The translations under genes and the position numbers were made by a program. Source: Baffinella frigidus (lineage: Eukaryota > Cryptophyceae > Cryptomonadales > Baffinellaceae). Taken from it: a stretch of DNA of 22,190 nt. Positions within the stretch are counted from its first letter, which is position 1; every line of letters starts with the position of its first letter. The notes under the pieces were generated by a model that saw only the letters and a program-made list of their open reading frames with translations, did not search any database and was not told where the DNA came from. Location of the stretch: NCBI GenBank assembly GCA_026770585.1, contig MU646527.1, positions 126,195 through 148,384 of the forward strand, read 5' to 3'. Shown here piece by piece: positions 1 to 7,657 of the stretch.

Positions 1-1
1 G

Positions 2-123
2 TACAGGGGTACCTCGCTCATAAGAAAACAACCCCCCCGTAGGACTCTACAGTAGGACTATGCCTAGATCCCTACGGTGGTCCTAGGGGGAGGGCAGTTT
101 CTTATGAGCGAGGTACCCCTGTA
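2..123 (+). mobile_element. MITE-A copy 1
   Basis: Near-complete foldback element: terminal inverted repeats starting CAGGGGTACCTCGCTCATA, flanked by TA on each side, with a centre carrying CCTAC-GTAGG and CCTAGG short palindromes. TA duplication and size fit a Tc1/mariner-type non-autonomous MITE (family-level inference). No coding capacity. Confidence 0.8.
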
Positions 124-129
124 AATTAA

Positions 130-199
130 AAATACGTAGGCCCGAACTCCGGTGTGGGTTTTCAAACTCTGTGTTCTTGCAACCCAGATATTCCTGTAG
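130..199 (+). mobile_element. MITE-C right-end fragment
   Basis: The stretch CCGGTGTGGG...CTGTGTTCTTG...ACCCAGATATTCCTGTA resembles the right end of MITE-C (compare 15585-15642). The left part is missing or replaced by MITE-A at 2-123. Confidence 0.45.
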
Positions 200-244
200 C
201 TCATGGGGAGGGCGCTTGCCCGCAAAGGGTTGGGCAGGTGGGGG

Positions 245-383
245 CTAACGCTCTTTCTCTCGCTCGCTCTCTCTCGCTCGCTTTCTCTCTCGCTCTCTTT
301 CTTTCACGCGCGCTCTCTCTCTCTCTCGCTCGCTCGCTCGCTCTCTCGCTCGCTCTCTCTCTCTGTATCTCGCTCTCTCTCTC
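245..383 (+). repeat. CTCTCG/CT low-complexity tract
   Basis: Pyrimidine-rich CTCT, CTCG and CTTT repeats with period 2-4. The reading frames across it encode only Leu/Ser/Arg repeats and are not genes. A complementary GAGA tract lies at 10242-10300. Confidence 0.9.
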
Positions 384-432
384 AGGTGGTGTCGGTGGCG
401 GAGAGAATCTAAACTCGACCTAAACGCGAGAG

Positions 433-557
433 TCAACCTAAACGCCTTTTGTTAACGCGGGGTTTAGTCAACCCTCTGGTACAAGATTATGAACACGCAG
501 ACCCAAAATCTGGTACGGGATCTTAAGTTTTGGGTTCGTGTAACCAAGATATCCCTA
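433..557 (-). mobile_element. MITE-C fragment
   Basis: Contains the MITE-C inner motif (GTTTAGTCAACCCTCTGGTA at 462-481) and a diverged end CAAGATATCCCTA. One arm is eroded, so limits are approximate. Confidence 0.5.
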
Positions 558-741
558 AAGCGCGAGGGCTGAATTCCGAGTACAAAGGTGACTCAAAACT
601 GAGGTCCAACACCGCTCGTAGGGTGGTCTTAGGCCCATACAGGCGGGAAGGGCAATAAGTTGGAACCCACGGTCCGTCTTCCGGCGAATGCTCCACCTGA
701 AAACTGCACGTCCCATCTATTCGTGGGTTTAGCATTTTGGA
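558..741. other. Unassigned spacer
   Basis: Nothing recognised. There is a trace of MITE-A-like internal sequence (CGTAGGGTGGTCCTAGGCCCAT-like, around 616-640) but no intact ends. Confidence 0.4.
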
Positions 742-914
742 TCTTTGGGGTTTAAGGTTTGAGGTTTAGGATTTAGGGTTTAGGGTTTAAGGTTTGGGGT
801 TTAGGGTTCAGGATTTAGGGTTTAGGTTTTTTAGGGTTTACGGGTTAGGATTTAGGGTTTAGGGTGTAGGGTTTAGGATTTAGGGTTTAGGGTTTAGGGT
901 TTAGGGTGTAGGGT
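742..914 (+). repeat. Degenerate TTTAGGG heptamer array A
   Basis: About 24 heptamer-like units (TTTAGGG with variants TTTAAGG, TTTGGGG, TTCAGGA, TGTAGGG). The heptamer is that of Arabidopsis-type telomeres, but the units are heavily diverged and internal, so this is not a chromosome end. Confidence 0.9.
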
Positions 915-917
915 GCT

Positions 918-983
918 CACAGCGCTGCCACTTTGCCACTTTGCTCTTGGTGCGCAGGCACGCTACAAAGTGGCAGCGCTGTG
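918..983. repeat. Inverted repeat, 18-bp arms
   Basis: CACAGCGCTGCCACTTTG (918-935) pairs with CAAAGTGGCAGCGCTGTG (966-983) across a 30-base loop. It abuts the end of heptamer array A. It could form a stem-loop; no known family. Confidence 0.8.
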
Positions 984-1196
984 ATTCGCCCGACTTCCCG
1001 AAGCTCATGTCCTCCTGGGATTTCTAGAAGACAGGAGGCAGATGAGGATGCAACCCATCATCCTTCGCCCTGTCGTACGCCCGATCTACCCTAGCCTCCA
1101 CCTCTGCGGTGATACGCCCCACCCCCCAAGCACAAGTGACCAAGGGGCCCAAATCGTGGATTCTCCGCAATCCTTTCGCAGACCTCCCCCCCTCCC
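984..1196. other. Unassigned spacer
   Basis: C-rich DNA with open frames of no recognisable family. It leads into repeat D, whose usual 5' extension is not clear here. Confidence 0.35.
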
Positions 1197-1282
1197 TCGA
1201 AAGGAAGCATGGCCTTTCTACAGAACCAGATCCGGTGTCCGCCTATGTTGGGAGCTCGAAGAACCTAAAGGACCTAAAGGAC
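1197..1282 (+). repeat. Repeat D copy 1
   Basis: Contains GAAAGGAAGCATGGCCTTTC, a CAGAACCAG core, GTCCGCCTATGTTGGGAGC and GAAGAACCTAAAGGACC. About 13 such copies lie in the window, all in this orientation. Confidence 0.85.
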
Positions 1283-1884
1283 GGGGCATCGGCAGAAAAG
1301 CGTCAGGTGTGGGGAAGGGTGAGATTAGTGCCTGCAGCAGGGCCTGTCCACAACAGCGTCAACCGCGAGGGCACCTGTTCTATGGGGCGCCTGCTCTACG
1401 CCCCTCTGGGCAGGCAACGTGCGAAGACAGCCCCTCCGCAATCTCGTTGAGACAGAGCCCAGTCGCATCAATTCCGTGCGGTGCCGAGCAGCGGGGAGGA
1501 TCCGGATCCTGATTGAGGAAGGGCAACATGTGGGGGGAAGAATCGGGGACGGGCGATCCCGAAACGCAGGCACGGGTGCCGGGGCCAGTTAGATCCGCCC
1601 AGATGTAGAGATCCTCGGAAGACCTTTGGGCCCCTAGATCAGGGGGTCATTCGCTTATGGCTGCCCCCCGCCCCTGCGGCCCGATCGGTTCCTCTCGTTT
1701 GTCATGGGGCCAACATGTGTTTTATTCCCGAAAACGCAGTACAGTTTTACAACGACTAGTAGCTGGATTGTACGGAGATCTCGTTTAACAACATTGTAAG
1801 GGGGGGGGGGGGTCAGACACACTTCCTGGATTTATGACAGGACACATCTTTTGTCTTCAAAAGCGCGGTTGTTGTGTCTCCCTG
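1283..1884. other. Unassigned DNA upstream of alpha gene 1
   Basis: No known gene or repeat recognised. A 12-base G run lies at 1801-1812. It presumably contains the promoter of alpha gene 1, but no motif can be named. Confidence 0.4.
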
Positions 1885-1906
1885 ATCTCCTCACCACCCA
1901 ACCAAC
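1885..1906 (+). promoter_or_regulatory. Conserved 5' leader of alpha gene 1
   Basis: The C/A-rich bases just before the ATG (CTCACCACCCAACCAAC) closely match those before gene 2 (13402-13421) and more loosely those before gene 3 (CCACCACCCACCAGG, minus strand 6319-6305). This suggests a shared translation context or UTR. No TATA-like box is clear further upstream. Confidence 0.5.
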
Positions 1907-2257
1907 ATGTTCACCATGAAGATCGCTGCCCTCGCCTTCATCGGCTCCGCCGCCGCCTTCTCCCCGACCATGCAGATGTCGACCGGCCGCCGCGCCGCCA
2001 TCCAGGGCGCCGGCGCCGTCGCCATCGCGGCTCCCCTCCTCCGCACGTCGGGCGCCTCCGCGGCGATGAAGAAGGACAACAACGCCCCGATCATCACCAT
2101 CTTCGATGCCCGTGGTGGCTGCACCGCCAAGGCCGACCAGTACACTGGCGCCAAGTCCAACTCCGCCGACGACAAGATGTGCGTCAAGGTGCAGATGTCC
2201 AAGGTCGTCGCCGGCAACGCCGACGCCGTCCTCCAGGGCGTCCTCGGCCAGCTCTAA
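1907..2257 (+). CDS. Cryptophyte phycobiliprotein alpha subunit, gene 1 (RGGC type)
   Basis: A 116-residue light-harvesting phycobiliprotein alpha subunit. In cryptophytes two such chains cap two plastid-encoded beta subunits in the thylakoid lumen, each alpha holding one bilin through a cysteine. Seen here: residues 1-18 are a secretory signal ending AAF; Phe18 is followed by a short Ser/Thr-rich transit stretch; GRRA at 27-30 with the hydrophobic run after it is a twin-arginine lumen signal; an Ala-Ser-Ala site (50-52) leaves a mature chain starting Ala-Met-Lys, like known mature alpha chains. The mature part has ITIFDARGGC with Cys72 as the likely bilin anchor, then YTGAKS and DDKMCVK. The ATG lies in a CCAACCAACATG context shared with gene 2. 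No intron is needed. The motif has one more residue (RGGC) than the RGC of gene 2. The family assignment is firm; the bilin type and the exact isoform cannot be read from sequence alone. Confidence 0.93.
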   Translation: MFTMKIAALAFIGSAAAFSPTMQMSTGRRAAIQGAGAVAIAAPLLRTSGASAAMKKDNNAPIITIFDARGGCTAKADQYTGAKSNSADDKMCVKVQMSKVVAGNADAVLQGVLGQL

Positions 2258-2834
2258 GCTATCCATTGCTGGCAGCGCTAGTAGAACACGCCGAGAGGGG
2301 CGCTAAACCGGAAATACTGTTAGACTAGTGTGTGTGAATACAAGACATTTTCCTTGGAACTTTCTCGCGGGTGTTTTTCCTTGAATGTGGAATTGTCAGA
2401 GTGAGGCTCTGGTGGGCCCGGCTATGGTGGAACCTGCTGCACTGAACCAGGCTGGCAATCCAGAGCGCTGGGACTGGATGCAGCTTCACTCTGCAGCAAC
2501 TCATGAGCGTGCCTGGCAACAGCGGTGACAGGGAACGAGCAGCAGAGGCTCAACGGGACATGGCGGCCGAGACACTTGACTTGACCAGGCAGCAGCACTC
2601 TCCGAGCCGCGTGAACAGGGTTGGGAGTCGCGAGGCTGTTCCGATCAGGCTCCGCGTCGCCACAGCAGCCCTGCTGGTTGTGACTCAGGGCAACCCTGCG
2701 TCACACAGCAGGGCTGCTACCTGTCTGCCCGCACCGGTGGAGCCTACCTGCTTCCAACCACGAAGCGAGCCGTGTGATAGACGTTTCCAAGGACTTTCTT
2801 AATTTTTCAGGAACGCACAGCGCCCGTTCTCCTA
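2258..2834. other. 3' flank of alpha gene 1, unassigned
   Basis: No gene recognised; open frames are short. A bulged inverted repeat, AGCAGCCCTGCTG (2664-2676) with CAGCAGGGCTGCT (2706-2718), could fold. The start should hold the 3' UTR of alpha gene 1. Confidence 0.4.
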
Positions 2835-2873
2835 CATGTAATGCCCGTTTCTTATGAGCGAGGTACCCTTGTA
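2835..2873. mobile_element. MITE-A right-end fragment
   Basis: GTTTCTTATGAGCGAGGTAC followed by CCTTGTA is the MITE-A right terminus. The rest of the element is absent. Confidence 0.7.
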
Positions 2874-2892
2874 AGCGAAGGCACTGTTCATG

Positions 2893-3059
2893 CAAAAAGC
2901 CAACGCCAGCCATGTACTTGCAGCCCACAGATTGTCTACGGTAGGTAGGGGGGCTCCTACGACTTTATAATGCAAAACAATTCAAAAGTCGTAGGAGCCC
3001 CCCTACCTACCATAGGCAATCCGTTGGCTGTAAGTACCTCGCTGGCGTGAGCTTTCGGC
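2893..3059. mobile_element. Single-copy foldback element, about 165 bp
   Basis: Long inverted repeat. Left arm: ACGCCAGC, TGTACTTGCAGCC, GATTGTCTACGGTAGGTAGG and GGGCTCCTACGACTTT. Right arm: the mirror image from about 2976 to 3059. The loop is about 20 A/T-rich bases. The inner arms (about 2942-2963 and 2976-3010) are almost perfect. Unlike MITE-A, B and C by sequence. Confidence 0.8.
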
Positions 3060-3088
3060 ATCACTGTGGGTCTCAATTGGGAGGCACG

Positions 3089-3184
3089 TATCCCTTAAGT
3101 GGCCATGCCGTCGGCCAAGAGGTCCTAGGCAGGTCCTAGGGCCCTACGGTAGGGCGTATGAGCCTACTGGCCGCTTGAGAGGTA
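3089..3184 (+). mobile_element. MITE-B copy 1
   Basis: Terminal repeats TCCCTTAAGTGGCC and (diverged) GGCCGCTTGAGAGG between TA dinucleotides. The interior carries two AGGTCCTAGG boxes and CCCTACGGTAGGGCGTATG. Confidence 0.8.
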
Positions 3185-3392
3185 TCATACTCCGGGAAAC
3201 GCTCGATGCTTCTTACACAAGGAAGCTGAGGAGAAACGCTTGCTTTGTTCGTGTTGTATATTAACAGTATCAGAGACAACGCTTGCTCCACGCTTCTGAA
3301 CTATTGACAATATCCATCCTCGCCCTCACTGCCCTCGCTGCTCTCGCTGCACCCCCCACACGCCCCCTCCCCTCCTCCTTCTCGCTCTCAGA

Positions 3393-3428
3393 TCCAGTTT
3401 TGGCGTCCGTACGGACGCCAAAACTGGA
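3393..3428. repeat. Perfect 36-bp palindrome
   Basis: TCCAGTTTTGGCGTCCGT and its exact reverse complement meet at a central GTAC with no loop. It lies inside the left arm of the large inverted repeat. Confidence 0.85.
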
Positions 3429-3456
3429 CCGGTCTGTGTTCTCAAGTTCTGGTTTA

Positions 3457-3571
3457 TATCCCTTAAGTAGCCATAGGGCGAATATGTGTACAATATTCAC
3501 CCTAACTCGTCGTAGGCAGGTCCTAGTGCCCTACCGTAGGGCGTATGAGCCTACTGGCCACTTAAGGGATA
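3457..3571 (+). mobile_element. MITE-B copy 2, nested in a MITE-C end
   Basis: Ends TCCCTTAAGTAGCC and GGCCACTTAAGGGA between TA dinucleotides. The sequence outside (CTGGTTTA / GCCCAGATACCCCTGTA) is the MITE-C right terminus, so the insertion split that terminus at its internal TA. Confidence 0.85.
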
Positions 3572-3799
3572 GCCCAGATACCCCTGTAGTCACCTCGCCC
3601 TGAGACCGTCCAGGGTTCGCCAAACGCACTAGCTCCATTCTCCGGGGGGGTACAGGGGTACCTCGCTCATAAGGCGCCGGGATTCTGGAAACGCCCGCCC
3701 TCTGTTTCTTACTTATTAAGAAACGTAGGGGCAACTCCCGTCCCCTCTTGCTGAATTATTGAGAAACGCACCGGAAATGCCCGCCTTCTGTTTCTTACA

Positions 3800-3915
3800 G
3801 GGGCACCTCGTGTAAGAAAACGCAACTTAAGAAATCAGACCGGATTCAACCCCTGCGTTTCCTTACATAAGTACCAGAGGGTTGACTAAATCTCGTGTTT
3901 AGCCAACAGTAACAC
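3800..3915 (-). mobile_element. MITE-C fragment
   Basis: Contains AAGAAATCAGACCGGATT and TACCAGAGGGTTGACTAAAT, both inner MITE-C motifs, with no clear terminus on the right. Limits approximate. Confidence 0.55.
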
Positions 3916-3962
3916 CTCAAAAACGCCCTGTTTCTAATGTGAACCGTTTCTCATAGACAAGG

Positions 3963-4091
3963 TAGAGAGGGGTACCTCGCTCAGAAGAAACCGCCTTCCC
4001 CTAGCTGGCACCCTACAGTAGGCCTAGGGTCCCATGGCGAACCAGGGGGGGGGGTGCTTTCTTATGAGCGAGGTACCCCTGTACCCCTGTA
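3963..4091 (+). mobile_element. MITE-A copy
   Basis: Left end diverged (TAGAGAGGGGTACCTCGC); the right end is intact and followed by a second CCCCTGTA. The final TA is shared with the next element, MITE-B, at 4090. Confidence 0.8.
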
Positions 4092-4194
4092 TCCCTTAAG
4101 TGGCCATGCCGACAAATTTGAGGGGCAATAGGTCCTAGGCAGGTCCTAGGGTCCTACGGTAGGGCGTATGAGCCTACTGGGCACTTAAGGGATA
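4090..4194 (+). mobile_element. MITE-B copy 3
   Basis: Full element with TCCCTTAAGTGGCC ends and TA on both sides. It sits in the terminal TA of the preceding MITE-A, so it probably inserted after it. Confidence 0.88.
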
Positions 4195-4328
4195 GGGGTG
4201 CCTTGCTCATAAGGTGCGGAGATTCTGAAACGCCCGCCCTGTCTTTCTTAATTATTAGAAACGCAGGGGAAAACCCCGCCCAGCCGGTTTCTGCTGCGAT
4301 CCTCTGCACCGGGGGGGCTGATGTGATC

Positions 4329-4412
4329 CGAAAGGAAGCATGGATTTTCTGCAGATAAGTTCCAGTGTTCGCCTATGTTGGGAGCTCGAAGAGCCTAAAG
4401 GACCTCAAGGCC
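4329..4412 (+). repeat. Repeat D copy 2
   Basis: GAAAGGAAGCATGGATTTTC, TTCCAGTGTTCGCCTATG and a GAAGAGCCTAAAGGACC core. It is preceded by the longer extension GGTTTCTGCTGCGATCCTCT, also seen before the copies at 7880, 12128 and 12668. Confidence 0.85.
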
Positions 4413-4788
4413 CTCAATATCGTATTTATAAAGAAACGCACGAAAAGCGCACGTATCGTTTCTCAATCCTCAGCCTCGCCGTTTTCGGTGCCCTCGCTCG
4501 CCGCCCAAATATGGTTGCGTTATTTGGTGCCCGAAAATACGCCAGCTCCATTCTCCGGGGGTAGGGATACCTCGTGTACAAGAATCCGAAACCTGAGAAT
4601 ACTGAACGGATCTGACCTCTGCGTGTTCTTAAGAAAGAGATGACTCAAGTTTTCAGAATCCCGGCGCCTTGAGAGCTAGGTACCCCTGTACCCCCCCCCG
4701 GAGCATGGAGCTAGCAAATTTGGCGAGAACCCTGAAGAGTATGAGGGTGAGGTGACCACGTACGACAAATCCGGATCTGAGAGCGAGA

Positions 4789-4789
<1 letters not shown>

Positions 4790-4818
<29 letters not shown>
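4790..4818 (+). repeat. 29-base G homopolymer
   Basis: An unbroken G run. The length may be unreliable in sequencing. It replaces the C-rich stretch expected from the inverted partner at 3350-3382. Confidence 0.9.
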
Positions 4819-4821
<3 letters not shown>

Positions 4822-4861
4822 CGAGAGCAGCGAGGGCAGTGAGGACGAGGATGGATGTGCT

Positions 4862-5083
4862 TACAGGGGTACCTCGCTCATAAGAATCCGCAACCCCTCT
4901 AGGACCACCACAGGGCCCTTCACATGGGCCTACTGTAGGGTCCTAGGGGGAGGCGTTTTCTTATCCCTGAAGTGGCCAGGCGGTTAAATTTGACCGCCAA
5001 GAGGTCACAGGCAGGTCCTATGGCCATACGGTAGGGCGTATGAGCCTACTGGCCACTTACGGGATAAGTGAGGTACCCCTGTA
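4862..5083 (-). mobile_element. MITE-A copy with a nested MITE-B
   Basis: Ends CAGGGGTACCTCGCTCATA (left) and GAGGTACCCCTG (right), TA on both sides. The right arm is split at its TA by the MITE-B at 4962-5066. Confidence 0.87.
4962..5066 (+). mobile_element. MITE-B copy 4, nested in MITE-A
   Basis: TCCCTGAAGTGGCC ... GGCCACTTACGGGA between TA dinucleotides, inside the right terminal repeat of a MITE-A. Confidence 0.87.
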
Positions 5084-5235
5084 ATCGTTGTGAAGCGTGC
5101 AGCAAGCGCTCTCACTGACGTTGTCAATAAACAACACCAGGGTGCCCCGTGTGCCGTTATTTCCGTTATTGTGCTGGGCGGTCTCAGCCCGGGAGTGGTG
5201 CAGCCTCACTATACAGTACATGTACACGGTTAGAG

Positions 5236-5357
5236 TACAGGGGTACCTCGCCCATAAGAAACCGCGCCCCCGTAGGACCCTACAGTAGGGCTACGCCTAG
5301 GGCCCTACGGTGGTCCTAGGGGGGGGCGCAGTTTCTTATGGTCGAGGTACCCCTGTA
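5236..5357 (+). mobile_element. MITE-A copy, downstream of alpha gene 3
   Basis: Intact foldback with TA on both sides. It lies about 110 bases beyond the stop of alpha gene 3, in or near its 3' flank. Confidence 0.88.
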
Positions 5358-5374
5358 CAGTAGACGGTGAGAGT

Positions 5375-5457
5375 GGTGTGGGTATCCAGGCGCTAAGGGT
5401 ACCTAAGGACGCAAGGTCATGCGGACGCGAACGTAGATTCACTCAGGCCTCCGAGGG
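5375..5457 (+). repeat. Repeat E copy 1
   Basis: GGGTATCCAGGCGCTAAGGG ... AAGGACGCAAGGTCATGCGG ... TAGATTCACTCAGGCCTCCG matches 11289-11368 and, inverted, 15868-15957. It ends a few bases before the stop of alpha gene 3, on the opposite strand. Confidence 0.7.
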
Positions 5458-5464
5458 GGCGAGC

Positions 5465-6304
5465 TTAGATCTGGCCGAGGACGCCGTTGAGGACGGCCGC
5501 GGCGTTGCCGGCGACAACCTATTTTCGGGTTCAGGGTTTAGGGTTCAGGGTTCAGGGTTCAGGGTTTAGGGTTTAGGGTTTGGGATTTAGGATTTAGAGT
5601 TGAGGGTTTAGGGTTTGGGGTTTAGGGTTTAGGGTCTGGTTTTGAGGGCTTAGGGTTTGGGGTTTAGGGTTTGGGGTTCAAGGTTTAGGGTTTGGAGTTG
5701 GAGTTGAGGGTTTGGGGTTAGGGGTTAGGGGTGTAGGGTTAGGGTTTTGGGTTTTGGGTTTAGGGTTTGGGTTCTCGGGTTTGGGGTTTAGGGTCCGGGG
5801 ATTAGGGTGTAGGGTTTAGGGTATAGGGTGTAGGGTTCAGGGTGCAGGGTGCAGGGTTGAGGGTTTAGGGTTCAGGGTTTCGGGTTTCGGGATTAGGGAT
5901 TACGGTTGAGGGTTTAGGGTTTAGGGTTTAGGGTTCACGGTGCAGGGCGCGGGGTTGAGGGTTTCGGTAAAAACCTCCTTGAGCTGCAGCTTGACGCACA
6001 TCTTGTCGTCGGGGGTGTTCGACTTGGCGCCAGTGTACTGGTTGGCCTTGGCGGTGCAGCCACCACGGGCATCGAAGATGGTGATGAACGGCGCCTGGTT
6101 CTTGCGGGTGAGGAGCTGCAGCTCCTTCGGCCCGGGGGCGCCGGCGGCGGCCGAGGCGCCGTCCGGGCGGAGGAGCGGGGCCGCGAGGGCCGCGGCGCCG
6201 GCGCCCTGGATGGCGGCGCGGCGGCCGGTCGACATCTGCATGACCGGGTTGAAGGCCGCGGCAGAGCCGATGAACGCGAGAGCAGCGATCTTGGTGGTGA
6301 ACAT
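5465..6304 (-). CDS. Phycobiliprotein alpha subunit, gene 3, two exons (6304-5975 and 5518-5465)
   Basis: Light-harvesting alpha subunit, 127 residues if spliced. Exon 1 (minus strand, 6304 to 5975, 110 codons) starts MFTTKIAALAFIGSAAAF, carries GRRA at 27-30, an Ala-Ser-Ala processing site (50-52), a longer mature N-terminus than gene 1 (11 extra residues, with PGPKELQLL), then ITIFDARGGC with Cys83, YTGAKS and DDKMCVKLQLKE. The frame then runs into CCCTAA-type repeats. Exon 2 (5518 to 5465, 17 codons plus TAA) encodes VVAGNAAAVLNGVLGQI, which aligns with VVAGNADAVLQGVLGQL of gene 1. Joining the exons restores frame in phase 0, and the junction dinucleotides are GT and AG. It is probably a working gene with an intron; if the array is not spliced out, the product would be truncated and end in repeat-coded residues. 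The bases after the stop (TAAGCT) match gene 1. A repeat E copy and a MITE-A lie just downstream. Confidence 0.85.
5519..5974 (-). other. Intron of alpha gene 3, made of telomere-like heptamers
   Basis: This 456-nt stretch separates the two halves of alpha gene 3. On the coding strand it begins GTTTTTACCG after AAGGAG and ends CCCGAAAATAG before GTTGTC, a canonical GT...AG phase-0 intron. Nearly all of the interior is degenerate CCCTAAA/CCCTGAA/CCCTCAA heptamer, that is TTTAGGG-type on the + strand. The pentamer AGGTT occurs at both edges (5972-5976 and 5516-5520), consistent with a short target duplication at an AG/GT site. CTAAA and CTGAA units could act as branch-point-like sequences (inference). 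Genes 1 and 2 have no interruption here. Splicing is predicted, not seen. Confidence 0.82.
5521..5968 (+). repeat. Degenerate TTTAGGG heptamer array B (intronic)
   Basis: Heptamer-like units with variants TTCAGGG, TTTGGGG, TGCAGGG, TTGAGGG and TGTAGGG. It fills the intron of alpha gene 3, with CCCTAAA in the sense direction of that gene. Confidence 0.92.
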
Positions 6305-6319
6305 CCTGGTGGGTGGTGG

Positions 6320-6850
6320 GAGGATCAGAGGCAGTTTCACGCGCAAGGGATCCTGCTCCGGGGTTACCGCCTCGGTGGTCCGACACCAGACTGGTTCACG
6401 GCTGCACGTTCGAGATGCTGGATCGTGTAACTTGTCCACACGTGAGCTCCCAGCAATTGGCGGTCCGATCCAGTTGAGGCACGCGCTCAGCTGGATCGGA
6501 CCGGAGCGAGGCTGCGGTTGGTCCCCAGCTCCCCAGATGTTACCTGGCCTCCTACTGACTTCCTGTCTTAGGCCCTGGCGACTCCCCAGGAGCGAGTCCG
6601 ACTGCTCCTGGCTGACCAGGCCGAAGTCGGCTTGCTAAGCCGGCGGCTAGGAGAGCGGCGATACAGGCAATGCTCTTTCTGCTCAAAGAGCATAAGGAGC
6701 GGGCGGCGAGGAGGTCAGGCGGGAGCACGGGGGACCTGGGACTTGGGGGGGCCAAAAAAATGTGACGTGGTTCCACAGGTTATGTAGAGGACCCCAAACG
6801 GCTCCAATGTCATCAATCGCGAGTAGTGCCGTTTTTAGGGGTTCCATGAT
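6320..6850. other. 5' flank of alpha gene 3, unassigned
   Basis: No gene recognised. Holds an imperfect stem-loop with 18-base arms, CGGTCCGATCCAGTTGAG (6461-6478) and CTCAGCTGGATCGGACCG (6486-6503). It should include the promoter of gene 3 on the minus strand; no motif can be named. Confidence 0.45.
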
Positions 6851-6953
6851 CTTCCCGGCCGCGCCCAAAAAATCTGAGAACGGATTTGTGGAACAGAATC
6901 GAAAGTTGGTAAAGAATTATGGTTTCAGACTTTTTGGGCGCGGCCGGGAACAC
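6851..6953. mobile_element. Foldback element, about 100 bp, with a partial relative at 7126-7190
   Basis: TTCCCGGCCGCGCCCAAAAA (left) pairs with the mirror sequence ending about 6951 (TTTTTGGGCGCGGCCGGGAA). At 7126-7190, CCACAAATCCG ... TTTTGGGGGCGCGGCCCGGATCATC resembles the same sequence reversed. Confidence 0.65.
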
Positions 6954-7035
6954 GTCGAACTTTTCGCATTGTTCTAAGAAATCGAGGTCTGGGGGCAGCT
7001 AGATTCGAGAAATTGAGGGTTGTGTTTGACATGTA

Positions 7036-7111
7036 GGAAGCATGGCCTTGCTGCAGAACAAGTTCCGGTGTCCGCCTATGTTGGGAGCTCGAAGAACCTA
7101 AAGGACCTACA
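7036..7111 (+). repeat. Repeat D copy 3
   Basis: AGGAAGCATGGCCTTGCTGC, GTCCGCCTATGTTGGGAGC and GAAGAACCTAAAGGACC. Confidence 0.85.
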
Positions 7112-7323
7112 GGTCCGCACCGCGCTCCACAAATCCGAAACCACATTGGTGAACCAACTTTTGGGGGCGCGGCCCGGATCATCATCCTAAAATTCCCACT
7201 ACTGCACCCTCCCAACTTGCTTCCTTTCCAGAAGCAGCGCACCGCCGCAGAGAATCACAGCCTGGCGGGACAGAAGCGAAAGAAAGGATTGCTTTTTCAA
7301 TTGCTTTGTTCCTAAAGGTTTGA

Positions 7324-7412
7324 TCGGCTAAAATCTGCAGATCCTTTCTACGAAAGGGCGTGTCATTGGAATATGTTGGGAGAAATTAAAACCTCAAGGA
7401 CCTGCAGGACCT
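7324..7412 (+). repeat. Repeat D copy 4 (diverged)
   Basis: Only ATATGTTGGGAG and AACCTCAAGGACCTGCAGG are clear; the 5' part is eroded. Confidence 0.5.
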
Positions 7413-7470
7413 TCTCTCTCTTTCTTGCATGAGTCCCACAGCGCAAGAGAAGCAGGAAGCTGCTCGTGCG

Positions 7471-7592
7471 TACAGGGGTACCTCGCTCATAAGAAACCGC
7501 CCCCCCCTAGGACCATACAGTAGAACCACTCCTGGGACCCTATGTTGGTCCCAGGGGGGTGGGCGGTTTCTTATGAGCGAGGTACCCCTGTA
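7471..7592 (+). mobile_element. MITE-A copy
   Basis: Intact arms of about 30 bases with TA on each side. A conserved full-length copy. Confidence 0.9.
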
Positions 7593-7657
7593 GCGGGCTC
7601 TGCAGAAGCAGCACACCTACGCAGAGAATCGCAGCCTGGCGGGAGCGAAGCAAAAGG

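Larger units (their letters stand above)
3295..4866. repeat. Interrupted inverted repeat of about 1.5 kb
   Basis: 3310-3395 (CCATCCTCGCCCTCACTGCC ... CTTCTCGCTCTCAGATCC) is the reverse complement of about 4767-4852, and 3591-3700 (GTCACCTCGCCCT ... CACTAGCTCCATTCTCCGG ... GGCGCCGGGATTCTG) is the reverse complement of about 4640-4757. The order is symmetrical about the centre. The left arm holds a MITE-B nested in a MITE-C end (3457-3591) that the right arm lacks. The right arm has a 29-base G run. Further partial copies of the second block lie at 4532-4580. Confidence 0.7.

Noticed and set aside
154-436. Open frames of Ser/Leu/Arg repeats on both strands
   Set aside because: They are translations of the CT-rich tract and have no non-repeat domain.
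742-914. Chromosome end (telomere)
   Set aside because: The heptamers are degenerate, bounded on both sides by other DNA, and arrays of both orientations occur inside the window.
1042-1512. A 156-residue frame upstream of alpha gene 1
   Set aside because: It crosses repeat D, has no recognisable domain, and its composition looks like chance.
1832-2266. Minus-strand and out-of-frame reads over alpha gene 1
   Set aside because: Shadows of a GC-rich gene; only the +1907 frame carries family motifs.
5921-6439. Alpha gene 3 as a continuous 172-residue frame or as a truncated pseudogene
   Set aside because: The upstream part before MFTTK has no homology, and the end is coded by heptamer repeats. 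The true C-terminus lies in frame at 5518-5465 with splice-like edges.
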